From the NCBI RefSeq assembly GCF_000520815.1, contig NZ_ASRY01000030.1, positions 1 through 46,420 on the forward strand: a stretch of 46,420 nucleotides of DNA, in the 5' to 3' direction. Shown here in pieces: positions 7,190-16,358 of this stretch. Every line of letters begins with the position of its first letter. Position 1 is the stretch's first letter. A program made the position numbers and the translations under genes. This stretch comes from Paenibacillus maysiensis (lineage in GTDB: Bacteria; Bacillota; Bacilli; Paenibacillales; Paenibacillaceae). The notes beneath the pieces were generated by a model. It saw only the letters and a program-made list of their open reading frames with translations, did no database searches and was not told where the DNA came from.

Positions 7190-8278
7190 CTATACCACCA
7201 CTTTATAGCTCATTGAATCGAGCAGTGCCTTGGCGCGCTCCCAGTCCCGTTCCTGGCGGAAGGAAAGTCGCATAATACCGGGAACATCCTCCCGGCTTTC
7301 GATGATTTGCATATTGCTCAGGTTAATGCTGTTGTCCCCCAGCTCTGTTGCAATTCGGCCGATAATCCCCGGGGTATCCGGTACATCAATATACAGATCA
7401 AACGTTGAGACGATGACACCCTTGCGGCGTTCCGGCAGCTCACTGCGGAAATGCCCCGCCATCAAAAACTCGTCAGCAATTCCCTCTCCGTCTTGTATTC
7501 TCAGTAAATGGGTAAAACGCTCAATCTGCCCGTTCCACTCTTCCAGCAGACCTAGTAAAACATCACGATTGCTCAGCAAAATATCCCGCCATACAATCGG
7601 ATCACTGGAAGCAATTCGCGTAATATCGCGGAAGCCACCGGCAGCGAGCGTACGGTACAACGGATTTTCGTCATTGTGCTTGCGCACCTGATTCACCAGC
7701 GCCGCTGCAATAATATGCGGAAGATGGCTGATCGCCCCGACAATGTCATCGTGCATATCAGGCTGGACACGCACAACCTGAGCTCCTGTATATTTCAACA
7801 GACGCTCCAGCGAACTGTATGCTTCCTCAGGCACACCCTCTGCCGGGGAAAGTACATAGTAGGCATTCTCAAACAACAATGCGGAAGCAGCCTTCACACC
7901 GGAACGCTCCGAGCCGGCCATCGGATGGCCACCGATAAAATAAGCATGACGTAAAGAGATTTCTGACGCTTTTTTAGCAATCGACGATTTTGTGCTGCCT
8001 ACATCAGTAATAATGCAACCCTCTTTAAGCGGCAGCCTGCTTAACAACTCCAAGTAATGCTCCAGTAAGCCGACAGGTACGCATAAAAAAATAAAATCGG
8101 CGTCCTCTGCCGCCTCTTCAACCGAAAGAGTCACGGTGTCCACGACACCACGGCTCAACATCGGCTCTATCAGTTTGGGAAGATGAGCATGACCGACAAC
8201 GGTAATGCCCGGCTTCCCTTTAAAACAAAGCGCAAGGGACCCACCGATCAGTCCCACGCCGAAAATGGCAATCTTCAT
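7190..8278 (-). CDS. tyrA: Prephenate dehydrogenase with C-terminal ACT domain
   Basis: A 362-residue enzyme that oxidatively decarboxylates prephenate to 4-hydroxyphenylpyruvate using NAD, the committed step to tyrosine. The NAD-binding Rossmann motif is at the start (IAIFGVGLIGGSLAL, residues 3-17). The catalytic-domain signature GGHPMAGSERSGVKAA follows at about 116-131. An ACT domain for feedback control occupies the last 75 residues (DLYIDVPDTPGIIGRIA). The ATG at 8276-8278 is preferred to the TTG one codon upstream. It follows hisC by 26 nt and is the last gene of the supraoperon; the aroE that ends the B. subtilis version is absent here. Confidence 0.95.
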   Translation of the reverse strand: MKIAIFGVGLIGGSLALCFKGKPGITVVGHAHLPKLIEPMLSRGVVDTVTLSVEEAAEDADFIFLCVPVGLLEHYLELLSRLPLKEGCIITDVGSTKSSIAKKASEISLRHAYFIGGHPMAGSERSGVKAASALLFENAYYVLSPAEGVPEEAYSSLERLLKYTGAQVVRVQPDMHDDIVGAISHLPHIIAAALVNQVRKHNDENPLYRTLAAGGFRDITRIASSDPIVWRDILLSNRDVLLGLLEEWNGQIERFTHLLRIQDGEGIADEFLMAGHFRSELPERRKGVIVSTFDLYIDVPDTPGIIGRIATELGDNSINLSNMQIIESREDVPGIMRLSFRQERDWERAKALLDSMSYKVVV

Positions 8279-8304
8279 CAATTATCAAATCCCATCTGCG
8301 GAAA

Positions 8305-9408
8305 TTATAGACGCGCTTTCGCCGTTTCCGCCCCCAGGACCTGTTCCAGCGCACGGATAAACCACTCATTTTGCGGCTGTGATCCAACCGACACCCTAAT
8401 GTATGTCGGATATTTGTAATGACCAGCGCGAATAATTACGCCTTTTTGAAGCAACTCCTGAAATACCTCACCCGACGGGCGACGTACATTCAGCATAATA
8501 AAGTTTCCATGTGCTGGAAAAGATTCCAGTCCAAGGCGCTTCAGCTCATTTTGCAAATAGGCTCTGCCCTCTGCGTTGCGGTCACGGCATTCCTGCACAA
8601 AATCCTGATCCTCCAACGCCGCAATCGCTGCAGCCTGAGCTACCCGTGAAGTATTGAACGGCTCACGAACCTGATTAATCATGCGGATCGTTGCCGCAGT
8701 CCCCATTCCGTATCCGATGCGAAGCGATGCTAGGCCATAGATTTTGGAGAAGGTGCGTAATACAAGCAGATTTTCATAGGCCGGTAACAAACGAATACCG
8801 TCTGGATACGTGCTGTCTGTCACAAACTCGAAATACGCCTCATCCAGCACGACCAAAACATGCTTTGGCACTCGATCCAAAAATGCGATCAGCTCTGCTT
8901 CAGGTACAATTGTGCCTGTCGGGTTGTTTGGATTACAGATCCAGATTATTTTCGTACGGTCGTTAATCTGAGACAACATAGCCTCCAGATCATGCACCCC
9001 GTCACGCAAAGGCACCTCAACAGCAACCGCTCCCTCAATCTCCACATTGCTCTTGTACACAGAGAAGGTCTGATCGGCCATGATGCTTTCTTCCCCGGGA
9101 AGAAGAAAAGCACGCGTAATCAACGCAATAATCTCGTCAGAGCCACAGCCATAAATAAACTGATCCTCTTTCAAGCCCGTATGTTTAACCAGTGCCTGTG
9201 TTAAAGCTACCGCGCTGCCGTCAGGATATACACTAATGTTCGCAAATTCCTCCTGAATGGCTTTCAATACTTTGGGAGAGCTGCCGTACGGATTTTCATT
9301 CGAGGCGAGCTTAATCACTTCATCAAGTCCCAGCTCGCGCTTTACATCTTCAATCGGTTTACCAGGCTGATATACCGGCAAATGTACAATATGCGGTTTA
9401 GGTCGCAT
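8305..9408 (-). CDS. hisC: Histidinol-phosphate aminotransferase
   Basis: A 367-residue PLP enzyme of aminotransferase fold type I. Motifs include SNENPYGSSPKV near residue 36, ICNPNNPTG (157-165), the PLP-contacting VLDEAYFEF (187-195) and the Schiff-base lysine K222 in TFSKIYGLASLRIGYG. In Bacillus the enzyme in this location serves histidine synthesis and also transaminates the aromatic 2-oxo acids for tyrosine and phenylalanine, which explains its place between trp and tyrA genes. ATG 9406-9408 follows AGGAGGTAGGGGA. The frame is open upstream to 9600, but that part overlaps trpA and is not coding in this frame. Confidence 0.95.
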   Translation of the reverse strand: MRPKPHIVHLPVYQPGKPIEDVKRELGLDEVIKLASNENPYGSSPKVLKAIQEEFANISVYPDGSAVALTQALVKHTGLKEDQFIYGCGSDEIIALITRAFLLPGEESIMADQTFSVYKSNVEIEGAVAVEVPLRDGVHDLEAMLSQINDRTKIIWICNPNNPTGTIVPEAELIAFLDRVPKHVLVVLDEAYFEFVTDSTYPDGIRLLPAYENLLVLRTFSKIYGLASLRIGYGMGTAATIRMINQVREPFNTSRVAQAAAIAALEDQDFVQECRDRNAEGRAYLQNELKRLGLESFPAHGNFIMLNVRRPSGEVFQELLQKGVIIRAGHYKYPTYIRVSVGSQPQNEWFIRALEQVLGAETAKARL

Positions 9409-9467
9409 TCCCCTACCTCCTCTAATCCATTCAAAACTAAATTTGCTGCTTTCTATATTGATGCCAG

Positions 9468-10274
9468 TTACTGCTTTAATTGTGCCACAAAATTGCGAAT
9501 TTGCAAAAGTCCTTCTTCTCTGCGCGCAGAATCGTCCAGCAGCGGGATTGCTTCCTCCACCTGACGCACAATGGCACTTCCCACGACAACTCCATCGCAA
9601 ATGTCCGAAAAACGAATTACCTGCTCCCTAGTAGAGATACCGAACCCAACCGCTACCGGAATATCCGTATGTCGTTTAACCTGCGCGATAAAGCCCTCTA
9701 TACCCTCAAAAAAGGAAGCTCTTTCCCCTGTTACCCCAAGAGAGGATACACAGTATACAAATCCGCGTGCTTGACGGACAATTCGTTCAATCCGCTGTTC
9801 AGAAGTTGGAGCCACCAACGGAATCAGATGCACACCAACCTCTGCCGCCCGTCCTCCCAGCTCTTCTGCTTCCTCAAGCGGAAGATCGGGAATAATCAGG
9901 CCACTAATACCATGCTTCTGCAAGCCTGCAAAGAAAGCATCCATGCCCATCTGCAACACAGGATTATAATACGTGAACAAAATAAAAGGCAGGCTTGATC
10001 CCGCCGCCCGGGCCAAAGAAGCCGTCTCCATACACGTGCGGATCGAGATTTGCCGTTTCAACGCACGCTCAGACGCACGCTGAATGACAGGTCCGTCAGC
10101 CAGTGGGTCCGAATATGGCACGCCCAGCTCCAATATATCGGCTCCGGCCGACTCCAGCTGTCGAATGATTTCTACCGTCGTGTCCACATCCGGATCGCCT
10201 ACCGTCAGGAAAGGAATTAATGCCGTTTTGCCTTCATTTTTGAGGCGTCCAAACACCTGATCAATTAAATTCAT
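9468..10274 (-). CDS. trpA: Tryptophan synthase alpha subunit
   Basis: A 268-residue TIM-barrel enzyme that cleaves indole-3-glycerol phosphate to indole and glyceraldehyde 3-phosphate. The catalytic pair falls exactly at the canonical positions E49 and D60 ([18 protein letters not shown]). The phosphate-binding loops VGFGIST and VVGSAIV lie near residues 210 and 230. The start codon overlaps the trpB stop by 4 nt, so translation is coupled, as expected for the alpha2beta2 complex. It is the last trp gene before hisC. Confidence 0.97.
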   Translation of the reverse strand: MNLIDQVFGRLKNEGKTALIPFLTVGDPDVDTTVEIIRQLESAGADILELGVPYSDPLADGPVIQRASERALKRQISIRTCMETASLARAAGSSLPFILFTYYNPVLQMGMDAFFAGLQKHGISGLIIPDLPLEEAEELGGRAAEVGVHLIPLVAPTSEQRIERIVRQARGFVYCVSSLGVTGERASFFEGIEGFIAQVKRHTDIPVAVGFGISTREQVIRFSDICDGVVVGSAIVRQVEEAIPLLDDSARREEGLLQIRNFVAQLKQ

Positions 10275-11467
10275 GACGGATTTCCTCCCAAATGCTTAAT
10301 AATGGAGTCCACATCTTTGTCACCGCGACCCGACAAACAGATAACAATAATATCATCCGCCGTCAAGGTAGGTGCCAGTTTAGCGACCTGCGCTACTGCA
10401 TGTGCCGACTCCAATGCCGGAAGAATCCCTTCCGTGCGGCATAACAATTGGAGAGCATCCAGCGCTTCCTGATCGGTAATTGGAACATACTTGGCCCGCT
10501 TAATATCCTTCAAATACGAATGCTCCGGCCCAACCCCCGGATAGTCCAATCCCGCCGAGATGGAATGTGCAGGCTGTACCTGTCCGTATTCATCCTGAAG
10601 CAGATAGCTCATCGAGCCTTGGAAGACACCTTGCGTTCCCTTGCTCATCGTTGCTGCATGAAATTCCGTTTCCACGCCTTTTCCAGCCGCCTCCACGCCA
10701 AGCAAAGCAACCTCGTGATCCTCGATAAAAGGATAGAACATACCGATGGCATTACTTCCGCCACCGATCGGCGCTACCACGACATCTGGAAGTCTGCCTT
10801 CTTTTTCGAGAATTTGACGGCGGGTTTCGTCGCCAATGACACGCTGGAAGTTGCGCACCATCATTGGATACGGATGTGGTCCGACCGCCGAGCCCAAAAT
10901 ATAGAACGTATCATGGACATGGCTCACCCAATACCGCAAAGCTTCATTCCCGGCATCCTTGAGTGTACGTGTGCCCGATGTAACCGGAATGACCTCTGCA
11001 CCCAATAGTTGCATACGGAATACATTTAGCTGCTGGCGTACGGTATCCTCTTCTCCCATGAACACCTTACACTCCAGTCCGAGCAATGCCGCGACAGTCG
11101 CCGTCGCAACACCATGCTGGCCTGCGCCTGTTTCAGCAATGACCTTCTGCTTGCCCATACGCTTCGCCAGCAGTCCCTGCGCCAGCGCATTATTAATTTT
11201 GTGGGCTCCGGTATGGTTCAGATCTTCGCGTTTCAAGTAAATTTTAGCCTTGCCCAAATGCTGACTCAGACGCTCCGCATAATAGAGCGGCGTTTCCCGG
11301 CCCGAATAATCCTTCAGCAGTCCATTCAGCTCAGCGTTAAAATCAGGATCATCCGCATACTTCCGGTAGGATTCCTCCAATTCAATCAGTGCGTTCATCA
11401 ACGTTTCCGGTACAAAACGTCCGCCAAATGTTCCAAAACGTCCGTTGTTATCAGGTAATTGTGTCAT
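10271..11467 (-). CDS. trpB: Tryptophan synthase beta subunit
   Basis: A 398-residue PLP enzyme that condenses indole with serine to form tryptophan. The PLP lysine is K90 in [13 protein letters not shown]. The catalytic glutamate region ETGAGQHG follows at about 112-119, and the glycine-rich phosphate cradle GGGSNAIG at about 235-242. Length and motifs are those of the standard TrpB1 type that pairs with TrpA. It overlaps trpF and trpA by 4 nt each, part of a tightly packed trpEDCFBA order. Confidence 0.98.
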   Translation of the reverse strand: MTQLPDNNGRFGTFGGRFVPETLMNALIELEESYRKYADDPDFNAELNGLLKDYSGRETPLYYAERLSQHLGKAKIYLKREDLNHTGAHKINNALAQGLLAKRMGKQKVIAETGAGQHGVATATVAALLGLECKVFMGEEDTVRQQLNVFRMQLLGAEVIPVTSGTRTLKDAGNEALRYWVSHVHDTFYILGSAVGPHPYPMMVRNFQRVIGDETRRQILEKEGRLPDVVVAPIGGGSNAIGMFYPFIEDHEVALLGVEAAGKGVETEFHAATMSKGTQGVFQGSMSYLLQDEYGQVQPAHSISAGLDYPGVGPEHSYLKDIKRAKYVPITDQEALDALQLLCRTEGILPALESAHAVAQVAKLAPTLTADDIIVICLSGRGDKDVDSIIKHLGGNPS

Positions 11468-12150
11468 GCCTGCTTCACCCTTTCTACGAATGCTGTGATT
11501 TTTGCAATGTCCTTGACTCCATCCGTCTCTACACCGCTGGACACATCCAGCCCTTCGGGATGATACTCGGTAACCAGCTTTTCCGCATTATCGGCAGTCA
11601 GCCCGCCGGCTACAAACATAGGAATTCCATGTTGTTGGGTCCAAGCCTGATAGGCAGGAATCCGATCCCACGCAAACGTTTTGCCGGAGCCGCCACCATA
11701 CAAGGGATCATATGTATCCAGCAGTAAAGCGTCAATCGTCCCGACATAGGCATCCAATTCGTCCGTCGGGCGTTCTGTCTCGCCCTTCACCGTCTGCCCT
11801 TTACTATCCACAGACCATGCCTTGAATACCTGTACGCCAAAATGCTCCCTGATCTCCCGGCAGCGCTGCGGACTCTCCTGCCCGTGCAGTTGAATGACAT
11901 CTAATGGTGCTTTCTCCATGACATCATTTAACAGTGCATCATCAGGGTTCACAAATACGCCCACGCTGCGCGGTCTGCTGCCTGGGGTCCATTCATCCAA
12001 TACGCGAAGCAGCTCTCCAGCCTGTGCGCCGTCAATCCGGCGCTTGCTGTCGGCAAACACAAAACCTATATAATCGACCGGTAAGTTTACCATAGATTTT
12101 AGCACTTCAACGCTTTGAAGTCCACAAATTTTTACGCCCGTTTTGTTCAT
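11464..12150 (-). CDS. trpF: Phosphoribosylanthranilate isomerase
   Basis: A 228-residue TIM-barrel isomerase that converts N-(5-phosphoribosyl)anthranilate to the carboxyphenylamino-deoxyribulose phosphate used by TrpC. The catalytic cysteine is in KICGLQ (residue 9), IQLHGQES follows near 82-89, the general-acid aspartate lies in [20 protein letters not shown], and the phosphate site is GGLTADN and VSSGVET near the end. It overlaps trpC and trpB by 4 nt. Confidence 0.96.
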   Translation of the reverse strand: MNKTGVKICGLQSVEVLKSMVNLPVDYIGFVFADSKRRIDGAQAGELLRVLDEWTPGSRPRSVGVFVNPDDALLNDVMEKAPLDVIQLHGQESPQRCREIREHFGVQVFKAWSVDSKGQTVKGETERPTDELDAYVGTIDALLLDTYDPLYGGGSGKTFAWDRIPAYQAWTQQHGIPMFVAGGLTADNAEKLVTEYHPEGLDVSSGVETDGVKDIAKITAFVERVKQA

Positions 12151-12941
12151 GCTTTAACCCCGTCCATCAAATCGGCTACAGCCTGTCCTACATCATCCTT
12201 GCGCATCAGATGCTCTCCAACCAGGATGCCGTGTGCGCCTACCGAATGTAAATACTTTACATTTTCGGGTCCGGCAATGCCGCTTTCGCTGATAAACGTA
12301 ACTCCTTTAGGAATCAGTGCGATCAGCTCCTCTGTCGTCTGGAGGCGGGTCTCAAATGTCCGCAGATTTCGGTTGTTCACGCCAATCAAGGTTGCTGTCC
12401 CCAGATCCAGTACAGCTTTAAGCTCCTCACTGTCATGCACCTCTACCAATGCGTCCAGCCCCAGGTTCTTGGCAATCTGTAAAAATGACCCCAAAACACG
12501 TGGCTCCAGTATTGCCGCAATCAACAGCACCGCATCCGCTCCCAGCAGACGAGCTTCATAAATTTGCCGTTCATCAATGATAAAATCCTTGCGCAGCAAC
12601 GGAATCTTTACCTGTTCACGAATTTGGTGCAAATATTCAGGGCTTCCCTGAAAATACGTCACATCTGTCAGGACAGAAATGCAATCAGCTCCAGCTTCCT
12701 CATATGCCCGTGCAATATCCAACGGATGAAAATCCGGGCGGATCAACCCTTTGGAGGGGGAAGCCTTCTTCACTTCGGCAATCAGTCCAAGTGGACGGTT
12801 GCGGCGCACAGCTATAGCATCCTCGAATCCTCTTGTCGCGGGTAAATCGGCAACCAATCGTTCGGCTTCACTGATTTGAAAATGCTCCTTAAGCTGCTCC
12901 ACTTCTTGTCGCTTCGTCACTACAATTCGATCAAGATACAT
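12147..12941 (-). CDS. trpC: Indole-3-glycerol phosphate synthase
   Basis: A 264-residue TIM-barrel lyase that closes the indole ring with loss of CO2 and water. The signature EVKKASPSKGLI (about residues 55-66) carries the catalytic lysine, LLRKDFIIDERQIYEAR follows at about 113-129, and GVNNRNLRTFE and SESGIAG mark the substrate and phosphate sites. It is a separate polypeptide, not the TrpC-TrpF fusion of enterics. It overlaps the trpD 3' end by 11 nt. Confidence 0.96.
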   Translation of the reverse strand: MYLDRIVVTKRQEVEQLKEHFQISEAERLVADLPATRGFEDAIAVRRNRPLGLIAEVKKASPSKGLIRPDFHPLDIARAYEEAGADCISVLTDVTYFQGSPEYLHQIREQVKIPLLRKDFIIDERQIYEARLLGADAVLLIAAILEPRVLGSFLQIAKNLGLDALVEVHDSEELKAVLDLGTATLIGVNNRNLRTFETRLQTTEELIALIPKGVTFISESGIAGPENVKYLHSVGAHGILVGEHLMRKDDVGQAVADLMDGVKA

Positions 12942-13977
12942 ATTGATATTCCCCCGTTGCCTGTATTAATTGATCCAGCTTGGACAGGGCCAGCCCCGAG
13001 TCAATAGCTTCCGCCGCCCGTGCTACTCCGTCCGTCAAGGTAGCTGCTGCGCCCGATACATAGATGCACGCGCCGGCATTCGCTAACACGACATCCCGAT
13101 AAGCTCCGCGTTCCCCGTTCAAAATCCGACCTATAATGTCGGCGTTAACCTGCGCGTCTCCACCCAGCACTTCATCGAGACGGTGCGTCCGCAAACCCAG
13201 ATCCGATGGGTTAAGTTCAAACGTATGAACCTGACCGTCCTTCAGCTCAGATACCCGTGTCGGTGCCGAAATGCTGATTTCATCCAATCCGTCCAGACTG
13301 CTGACGACCATGGCCCGCTTGGAGCCGAGTCGATTCAGCACCTCAGCGATAACTTCCGTTTTTCCCGCGTCATAAATGCCCAACAACTGCCGATCCGCAC
13401 CTGCCGGATTCGTCAAGGGCCCGAGCATGTTAAACACCGTTCGTACTCCAAGCTCCCGACGTGGAGCGGCAGCATACTTCATAGACGGATGGTACAGCTG
13501 CGCAAATAAAAAGCAGATGCCGATACGATCCAGACATGACCGCGCCTGATCACTCGTCAAATGGATATTAACCCCTAGGGCCTCCAGCACATCGGCGCTC
13601 CCGGCACGTCCGCTTGCAGAGCGATTGCCATGCTTCGCTACCCGTACAGATACCGAAGCCGCAATAATAGCGGATATCGTGGAAATATTAAACTTGTGAA
13701 TACCCGAACCTCCGGTCCCACATGTGTCCAGCAAACGGGTATCACCTTCTCCGATTTGCACCGGGCTGGCATAGCTGCGCATAGCTTCGGCAAATCCGGT
13801 GATTTCATCTACCGTCTCCCCCTTGATGCGCAGAGCCGTCAGCAGCCCACCTATTTGCGCCTGCGTGGCACTCCCACTCATAATCTGTTCCATTACGCTG
13901 CGGGCCTCCGTACGTGAAAGATGCTGTCCCTCAATAACCCGGCTTAAACCCACTTGCATCATGTTATGTCCTTCCAT
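12931..13977 (-). CDS. trpD: Anthranilate phosphoribosyltransferase
   Basis: A 348-residue enzyme that transfers phosphoribosyl from PRPP to anthranilate. The PRPP/metal loop DTCGTGGSGIHKFNIST lies at about residues 84-100. KHGNRSASGRAGSADVLEALG follows at about 114-134, and NMLGPLTNPAG near 173-183 contacts anthranilate. The ATG at 13975-13977 has GGAGGAG upstream. There is no fused glutaminase domain, and no trpG/pabA lies in the operon. Confidence 0.96.
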   Translation of the reverse strand: MEGHNMMQVGLSRVIEGQHLSRTEARSVMEQIMSGSATQAQIGGLLTALRIKGETVDEITGFAEAMRSYASPVQIGEGDTRLLDTCGTGGSGIHKFNISTISAIIAASVSVRVAKHGNRSASGRAGSADVLEALGVNIHLTSDQARSCLDRIGICFLFAQLYHPSMKYAAAPRRELGVRTVFNMLGPLTNPAGADRQLLGIYDAGKTEVIAEVLNRLGSKRAMVVSSLDGLDEISISAPTRVSELKDGQVHTFELNPSDLGLRTHRLDEVLGGDAQVNADIIGRILNGERGAYRDVVLANAGACIYVSGAAATLTDGVARAAEAIDSGLALSKLDQLIQATGEYQYVS

Positions 13978-14052
13978 CGCCGTCTCCTCCTCTAAATCAG
14001 ATTTTTGTGTATTCCGTCTCCCGCAATGAAGTATTACCTGATCAATACTTGC

Positions 14053-15603
14053 TTAGGGAGTGTACAAATAATCCTGGTTGATGACGCTGTTGTAGGGCTG
14101 TGTCGTTGCCGGGAACATCGCCTCTGCCGTGCGGATTGCTTTCAGCAATGCCTTGGCCTTGTTCACCGTCTCCTGGTACTCGCTTTCCGGAACCGAGTCC
14201 CACACAATTCCTGCTCCTGCCTGGACATAGGCCCGGTTCTTTTTAAACACGATGGTGCGAATCGTAATGCAAGTATCCATATTGCCCGAGAAGCCCAAAT
14301 ATCCGATGGCTCCTGCATACGGACCACGCGCTTCCCGCTCCAGCTCGGCAATAATCTCCATTGCCCGCAGCTTCGGAGCCCCCGATACCGTCCCCGCTGG
14401 CAGGCAGGACAGGAACGCATCGAAGAAATCTTTATCTTCGCGCAGCTTACCCGATACATTGGATACAATGTGCATCACGTGGGAATAGCGTTCAATTTCC
14501 ATAAACGTATCGCATTTGACCGTACCGAACTGAGATACACGTCCCAGATCATTTCTTCCCAAATCGACCAGCATCAGATGCTCGGCACGTTCTTTTTCAT
14601 CCTTTAGCAGCTCTTCAGCGAGCGCTATATCTTCTGTCTCCGTCGCGCCACGCGGCCTCGTTCCGGCAATAGGACGGGTCTCCACCTGACCATTTTCCAC
14701 CTTGACGAGCGCCTCCGGCGAAGTGCCCACGATGATCTCGTCATCCATTTTCAAATAATACATATACGGTGACGGGTTCATCGTGCGCAGCACGCGGTAT
14801 ACTTGTAAAGGAGAGGCATCTGTATCAATGTGAAAGCGCTGGGACAGCACGACCTGAAAAATATCACCGGAGCGAATATATTCCTTCGCCTGCTCCACGT
14901 TTGAAATAAACTGCTCCTTCGTCACATTCGATTGAATCTCACCCAGCTCCACATCATCAGGAATCGAGGCTGCTCCCAATGTCTCTGGCGGTGTCTGCTT
15001 ACGCAGGTACTGCGCCGTTGCCTCCAGCTTGCGTTCCACCTCGGCATAAGCAGCGCGAATGTCCTCATCGCGGAAGCCTTCGCCTACATGAACATTGCCG
15101 ACCAGCAAAATCTGCTGTTTTACATGATCAAAGACAATAACCTGATCGCAGAACATAAAACGAATATCATCCATATTCAAATCATCTACTGAATGCTCTG
15201 GCAGCTTTTCATAGTATTGCAGCAGATCATATCCAAAAAATCCGATGGCCCCGCCTGTAAATGGAGGCATTTCTTTCAGCTTCGGGCTACGATACTTGCG
15301 AAGCAACGCCTTGAGCGCTTCAAGCGGCTTGTCGTTTAATATTTGTCGCTTACCATGCTGTTCCAGAATCAAACGGCCTTTTTTGCCGGAAACCATCAGG
15401 AACGGGTCCGTACCGATGAATGAATGTCGCGCCCATTGCTCGCCTCCCTCTACACTCTCCAGCAGAAAGGCCCGGTCCCGCTCAGCATACCGACGGAAAA
15501 TCCGAATCGGCGTCTCCATATCGGCCAGCACTTTTTTGTACACAGGAATCAGGTTAAATTCATTCGCCATCGTTATCACTTGCTCCACATGCGGCGTTAA
15601 CAT
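14053..15603 (-). CDS. trpE: Anthranilate synthase component I
   Basis: A 516-residue chorismate-using enzyme that makes anthranilate with ammonia from a glutaminase partner. The N-terminal tryptophan feedback site is visible as LLESVEGG..ARHSF (about residues 45-60). The C-terminal chorismate-binding domain carries GTSPEALVKVENGQVETRPIAGTRPRG, EKERAEHLMLVDLGRNDLGR and the FLSCLPAGTVSGAPKLRAMEII active-site region. The start is ATG 15601-15603 behind AAAGGAAGTGA. A longer open frame to 15750 runs through the leader terminator and is not coding. The amidotransferase subunit is not in this window; B. subtilis keeps it (pabA/trpG) in the folate operon. Confidence 0.97.
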   Translation of the reverse strand: MLTPHVEQVITMANEFNLIPVYKKVLADMETPIRIFRRYAERDRAFLLESVEGGEQWARHSFIGTDPFLMVSGKKGRLILEQHGKRQILNDKPLEALKALLRKYRSPKLKEMPPFTGGAIGFFGYDLLQYYEKLPEHSVDDLNMDDIRFMFCDQVIVFDHVKQQILLVGNVHVGEGFRDEDIRAAYAEVERKLEATAQYLRKQTPPETLGAASIPDDVELGEIQSNVTKEQFISNVEQAKEYIRSGDIFQVVLSQRFHIDTDASPLQVYRVLRTMNPSPYMYYLKMDDEIIVGTSPEALVKVENGQVETRPIAGTRPRGATETEDIALAEELLKDEKERAEHLMLVDLGRNDLGRVSQFGTVKCDTFMEIERYSHVMHIVSNVSGKLREDKDFFDAFLSCLPAGTVSGAPKLRAMEIIAELEREARGPYAGAIGYLGFSGNMDTCITIRTIVFKKNRAYVQAGAGIVWDSVPESEYQETVNKAKALLKAIRTAEAMFPATTQPYNSVINQDYLYTP

Positions 15604-15650
15604 GAGATCACTTCCTTTCCAAATTGGCGCAGAACCCAAAGAAGAGAATA

Positions 15651-15681
15651 TAAAAAAGCCTCCACCCGGAAGGTAGAGGCT
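15651..15681 (-). terminator. trp leader attenuator terminator
   Basis: On the minus strand AGCCTCTACC (15681-15672), loop TTCC and GGGTGGAGGCT (15667-15657) form a strong hairpin followed by six T residues, about 50 nt before the trpE start. Its 5' strand contains CTCTAC, complementary to GTAGAG inside the TRAP array at 15906-15911, so an alternative long-range antiterminator pairing is possible. Confidence 0.9.
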
Positions 15682-15734
15682 GTCAGTTATTGAAATTATA
15701 AGAATGCTACCATATACAAAATGACTACAGCAAA

Positions 15735-15765
15735 TATACAAAGTATACACTCATCCCTTTGTATA
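15735..15765 (-). promoter_or_regulatory. Leader hairpin between TRAP site and attenuator
   Basis: TATACAAAG (15735-15743) and CTTTGTATA (15757-15765) form a perfect 9-bp inverted repeat in the middle of the trp leader. It has no T-run, so it is not a terminator. It may shape the leader fold or bind a regulator; its role is unknown. Confidence 0.5.
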
Positions 15766-15864
15766 ACCTGGGTTACCTCAAATAAGCACTTCCCCCAGAA
15801 ACATTATCCGTGGACAAAAGCTTACCCGCTACCGCTGGTCTCTGTAATCTTTATATGGAATTGG

Positions 15865-15923
15865 CTCAACTGCACTCTTCTCATCTCAACTCTATCTCTG
15901 GCTAACTCTACTCAACTCTGCTA
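15865..15923 (-). promoter_or_regulatory. TRAP-binding RNA site of the trp operon leader
   Basis: On the minus strand, NAG triplets end-start at 15918-16, 15913-11, 15908-06, 15904-02 (UAG), 15898-96, 15892-90, 15887-85, 15882-80, 15877-75, 15872-70 (CAG) and 15867-65, the others all GAG. This gives eleven repeats, one per subunit of the 11-mer TRAP ring, ten matching (G/U)AG. Spacers are 2 or 3 nt except one of 1 nt. A further UAG at 15923-21 sits at the likely transcript start. This is the known architecture of TRAP targets, and the mtrB gene lies at 25935-26165. The site starts almost at +1 and lies about 185 nt upstream of the attenuator terminator. Confidence 0.93.
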
Positions 15924-15928
15924 CACAC

Positions 15929-15958
15929 ACTATATCTCATACGATGTTACTTTGGCAA
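15929..15958 (-). promoter_or_regulatory. Candidate trp operon promoter
   Basis: On the minus strand TTGCCA (15958-15953), 18 nt spacer and TATAGT (15934-15929) give a fair sigma-A promoter just after the aroH stop. Transcription would begin near 15922, immediately before the eleven TRAP triplets. Confidence 0.6.
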
Positions 15959-15981
15959 CCATCAACTTTAAAAATGGGCGA

Positions 15982-16356
15982 TTACTTCTCTTGGGAAGCC
16001 AAATCCGGTCTTAGCGCCTGCGCTCCGTTCAAATATACATGTTTGATTTCCCGCTGTGTTTTAACGGTATTCACCTGTACCATCAAACGGATGCATTTTG
16101 GCAAGCTGCCCTCTACGGGAATTTCCAACGAACACATAAGCGGAACCATATCCCAGCCGTCTAGCTGGCGGATCGCCTTCGCCGGGAAAGTAGCATTCAG
16201 ATCGTGGGTCACCGTAATCCATACGTTGCTAATATCCTCCGGCTGCACTTCATTGTGGGACACAATTTCCTCCAACAGTAGGAATGTGGCTTCCAAAATT
16301 TCATTTTCTTCATTGTTTGCTACGGTCGTCGCCCCACGAATTCCACGATTGTACAT
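15982..16356 (-). CDS. aroH: Chorismate mutase, AroH type
   Basis: A 124-residue monofunctional chorismate mutase of the Bacillus AroH (trimeric, pseudo-alpha-beta barrel) class, which rearranges chorismate to prephenate for the Tyr and Phe branch. Family residues are visible: the N-terminal RGIRGATTVANNEENEI with the active-site arginine (R7), VTHDLNATFPAKAIR (about 49-63), the MCSLEIPVEGSLPKCIR segment with the key Arg90-type residue, and HVYLNGAQALRPDL. It starts 2 nt after the aroB stop. Confidence 0.95.
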   Translation of the reverse strand: MYNRGIRGATTVANNEENEILEATFLLLEEIVSHNEVQPEDISNVWITVTHDLNATFPAKAIRQLDGWDMVPLMCSLEIPVEGSLPKCIRLMVQVNTVKTQREIKHVYLNGAQALRPDLASQEK

Positions 16357-16358
16357 CG

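Noticed and set aside
14053..15750. Longer N-terminus for TrpE beginning at 15750
   Set aside because: The extra 49 codons run through the attenuator terminator and lack similarity to TrpE; ATG 15601-15603 has a proper ribosome site.
15604..15981. T-box riboswitch in the trp leader
   Set aside because: I looked for a TGGNACCGCG-like T-box and a specifier loop before the terminator and found none; the NAG-triplet array and the presence of mtrB explain the control better.
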